Part shown: positions 5,835 through 6,689 of the stretch, piece after piece
How positions within the stretch are numbered: the first letter of the stretch is position 1
Layout: the number at the start of each line of letters is the position of its first letter
Source: Pseudomonadota bacterium
GTDB lineage: Bacteria > Desulfobacterota > DSM-4660 > Desulfatiglandales > B25-G16
Direction of reading: 5' to 3'
DNA length: 6,689 nucleotides
Assembly (NCBI GenBank): GCA_030633645.1
Contig: DAOVRY010000043.1
Location: 1-6,689, forward strand
Notes under the pieces: model-generated
Databases searched by the model: none
Told to the model about the DNA's origin: nothing
The model's input: only the letters and a program-made list of their open reading frames with translations
Program-made: the position numbers and the translations under genes

Positions 5835-6343
5835 GAGAAGCAGCTCGAAGGCACATGGAGGAGCTTGTGCAAGAGACGGATGAAACCGTCTTTTTGGGTA
5901 TTCTCAAGGATGATCACATCTTCATCTTAGATGTTGCGGAGAGCACCAAGGAATTGAAGATCACCTCTCCCAGCGGAACCAAGATCCCCTTGAGTGCTGG
6001 TGCTACGGGAAAGGTATTTCTGGCATATATGGAGGAAAAGAGGGCTCTCAGATATCTCACGGCCAACGGGTTGGTTAAGTATACGGAAAACTCCATTACC
6101 GATCTAGACCGATACCTGCATGAAATAGAGGAGGTTAGGAAAAAGGGGTTTGCGACGGATCGTGAGGAATACCTCCAGGGAGTCAAGGCTGTGGCAGCCC
6201 TCATACGGACCGAAGGACCGGTTTTGGCTGCCGTTTGGGTTGTCGGGTTCTCCTCTTCCATCACAGATGATAAAATGGGATATATAGTAGAAAGGACCCG
6301 TAAGGCCGCTGATGCGATCTCGCAGGATCTTAAGCGGAGGTAG
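5762..6343 (+). CDS. IclR-family regulator, C-terminal effector-binding part
   Basis: In the -1 frame the rest of the IclR protein reads as residues 61-253 of the joined product. It begins with the linker FFQKYNLGYALVELG, then REAARRHMEELVQETDETVFLGIL, and carries the IclR ligand-domain signature PLSAGATGKVFLA (about 6000). The C-terminal half has YLQGVKAVAALI and AAVWVVGFSS, both typical. The first in-frame ATG is at 5855, which would give a 162-aa product lacking the start of the domain. No good Shine-Dalgarno precedes that ATG, so independent translation is doubtful. The ligand is unknown. IclR proteins often bind small acids or aromatic intermediates, so an AOR substrate or product is a reasonable guess but only that. 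Confidence 0.8.
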   Translation, partial: FFQKYNLGYALVELGKKGLSGIPLREAARRHMEELVQETDETVFLGILKDDHIFILDVAESTKELKITSPSGTKIPLSAGATGKVFLAYMEEKRALRYLTANGLVKYTENSITDLDRYLHEIEEVRKKGFATDREEYLQGVKAVAALIRTEGPVLAAVWVVGFSSSITDDKMGYIVERTRKAADAISQDLKRR

Positions 6344-6451
6344 CAGCAATAAGTTTCATGTCTCAGGCCAGTCCCATTACATGACCGCTGGGGTTACCTT
6401 CCCACCGCTGATCACCACAGCATGTCAAGCACTGTGTTCGAAAGAGGTATT
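6344..6451. other. Convergent gap with no clear feature
   Basis: This is 108 bp between the stops of the IclR-type gene and the minus-strand gene at the right edge. CACAG...CTGTG (about 6417-6437) could form a 5-bp stem with an 11-nt loop, but there is no T-run. I see no convincing terminator, promoter or RNA gene. Confidence 0.4.
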
Positions 6452-6689
6452 CTATTGGCGGCCGATCAGATCTGATTTAATGATCTTTTTCAATGGTCTG
6501 TGCCAGGGAGACAGGTTATAGAAAACCTCTGCAGTGTTGAGCTTTTTGCATTTCGGGCAGAGACGCAAATAGTCATCTTTTATTGTTTGGGCAACTTTGT
6601 CTAGTTGAGGTACCGGCGCAAACAGGGCGCCACATCGTTCACATGCCTTCAGCTCTACTGACCGGATCTCCTGTTTGGGGACGATCTGG
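6452..6689 (-). CDS. Partial protein with HycF-like C-terminal cysteine ribbon
   Basis: The minus strand is open from the right edge to TAG at 6454-6452, giving the last 78 residues; the start is outside the window. Visible are CERCGALFAPVPQLDKV (about 16-32 of this fragment), CPKCKK (44-49) and a basic tail after SPWHRP. The CXXCG-X-FAPV-QL...LCPKC arrangement resembles the C-terminal ribbon of HycF-type ferredoxins of formate-hydrogenlyase and related complexes. The missing N-terminal part may therefore carry two [4Fe-4S] clusters. This fits an anaerobic redox locus. Whether it belongs with AOR is unknown. It converges on the IclR-type gene, so it is a separate transcription unit. Confidence 0.7.
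   Translation of the reverse strand, partial: QIVPKQEIRSVELKACERCGALFAPVPQLDKVAQTIKDDYLRLCPKCKKLNTAEVFYNLSPWHRPLKKIIKSDLIGRQ

Overview
The window carries a tungsten/molybdenum-enzyme locus of an anaerobic bacterium. The best guess is a Desulfobacterota (deltaproteobacterial) sulfate reducer or syntroph. The reasons are a tungsten-type aldehyde:ferredoxin oxidoreductase (AOR) with an Fe-S partner, a MobB protein fused to an Fe-S domain, a long REP/MITE-like hairpin of a style I associate with that group, and moderate GC content. The lineage is an inference, not a proven point.

Left half, plus strand (about 1-2478). A 155-nt leader with a good hairpin precedes a stand-alone ModE-type DNA-binding protein (start best at 156). 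Ten bases later comes MobB with a C-terminal 4Fe-4S domain (start best at GTG 502). A roughly 180-bp imperfect inverted repeat (1248-1427) then separates these two genes from moaA (start best at GTG 1498), the radical-SAM enzyme of the first step of molybdopterin synthesis. These genes supply or control the pterin cofactor.

Middle, minus strand (5360 down to 2593). A compact three-gene operon reads: a 98-aa four-cysteine ribbon protein, the 646-aa AOR catalytic subunit, and a 168-aa electron-transfer subunit with 16 cysteines for four [4Fe-4S] clusters. It converges on moaA across a 114-bp gap that contains two hairpins. No FAD-binding AorC-like gene lies beside it in the window.

Right part. 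A 222-bp divergent control region (5361-5582) separates the AOR operon from an IclR-family regulator. Each direction has a consensus-like sigma-70 promoter, and each promoter has an almost identical 16-bp palindrome just downstream of the expected start of transcription (5395-5410 and 5566-5581). This is the layout expected of a local repressor controlling itself and the AOR operon. The regulator gene is interrupted by a -1 frameshift at C-CCT-TTT (5759-5765), which matches the X-XXY-YYZ slippery pattern. Restoring one T gives a standard 253-aa IclR protein, so the options are a sequencing error, a recent mutation or programmed frameshifting.

Right edge. The minus strand from 6689 to 6452 encodes the last 78 residues of a protein with a CX2C...CX2C ribbon, resembling the C-terminal tail of HycF-type Fe-S proteins. 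Its main part lies outside the window.

Taken together, the left-hand genes make or regulate the pyranopterin cofactor, the middle operon uses it to oxidise an aldehyde (or reduce an acid) with ferredoxin-type electron transfer, and the IclR gene probably ties expression to a small-molecule signal. The least explained parts are the 98-aa ribbon protein that leads the operon and the regulator frameshift.
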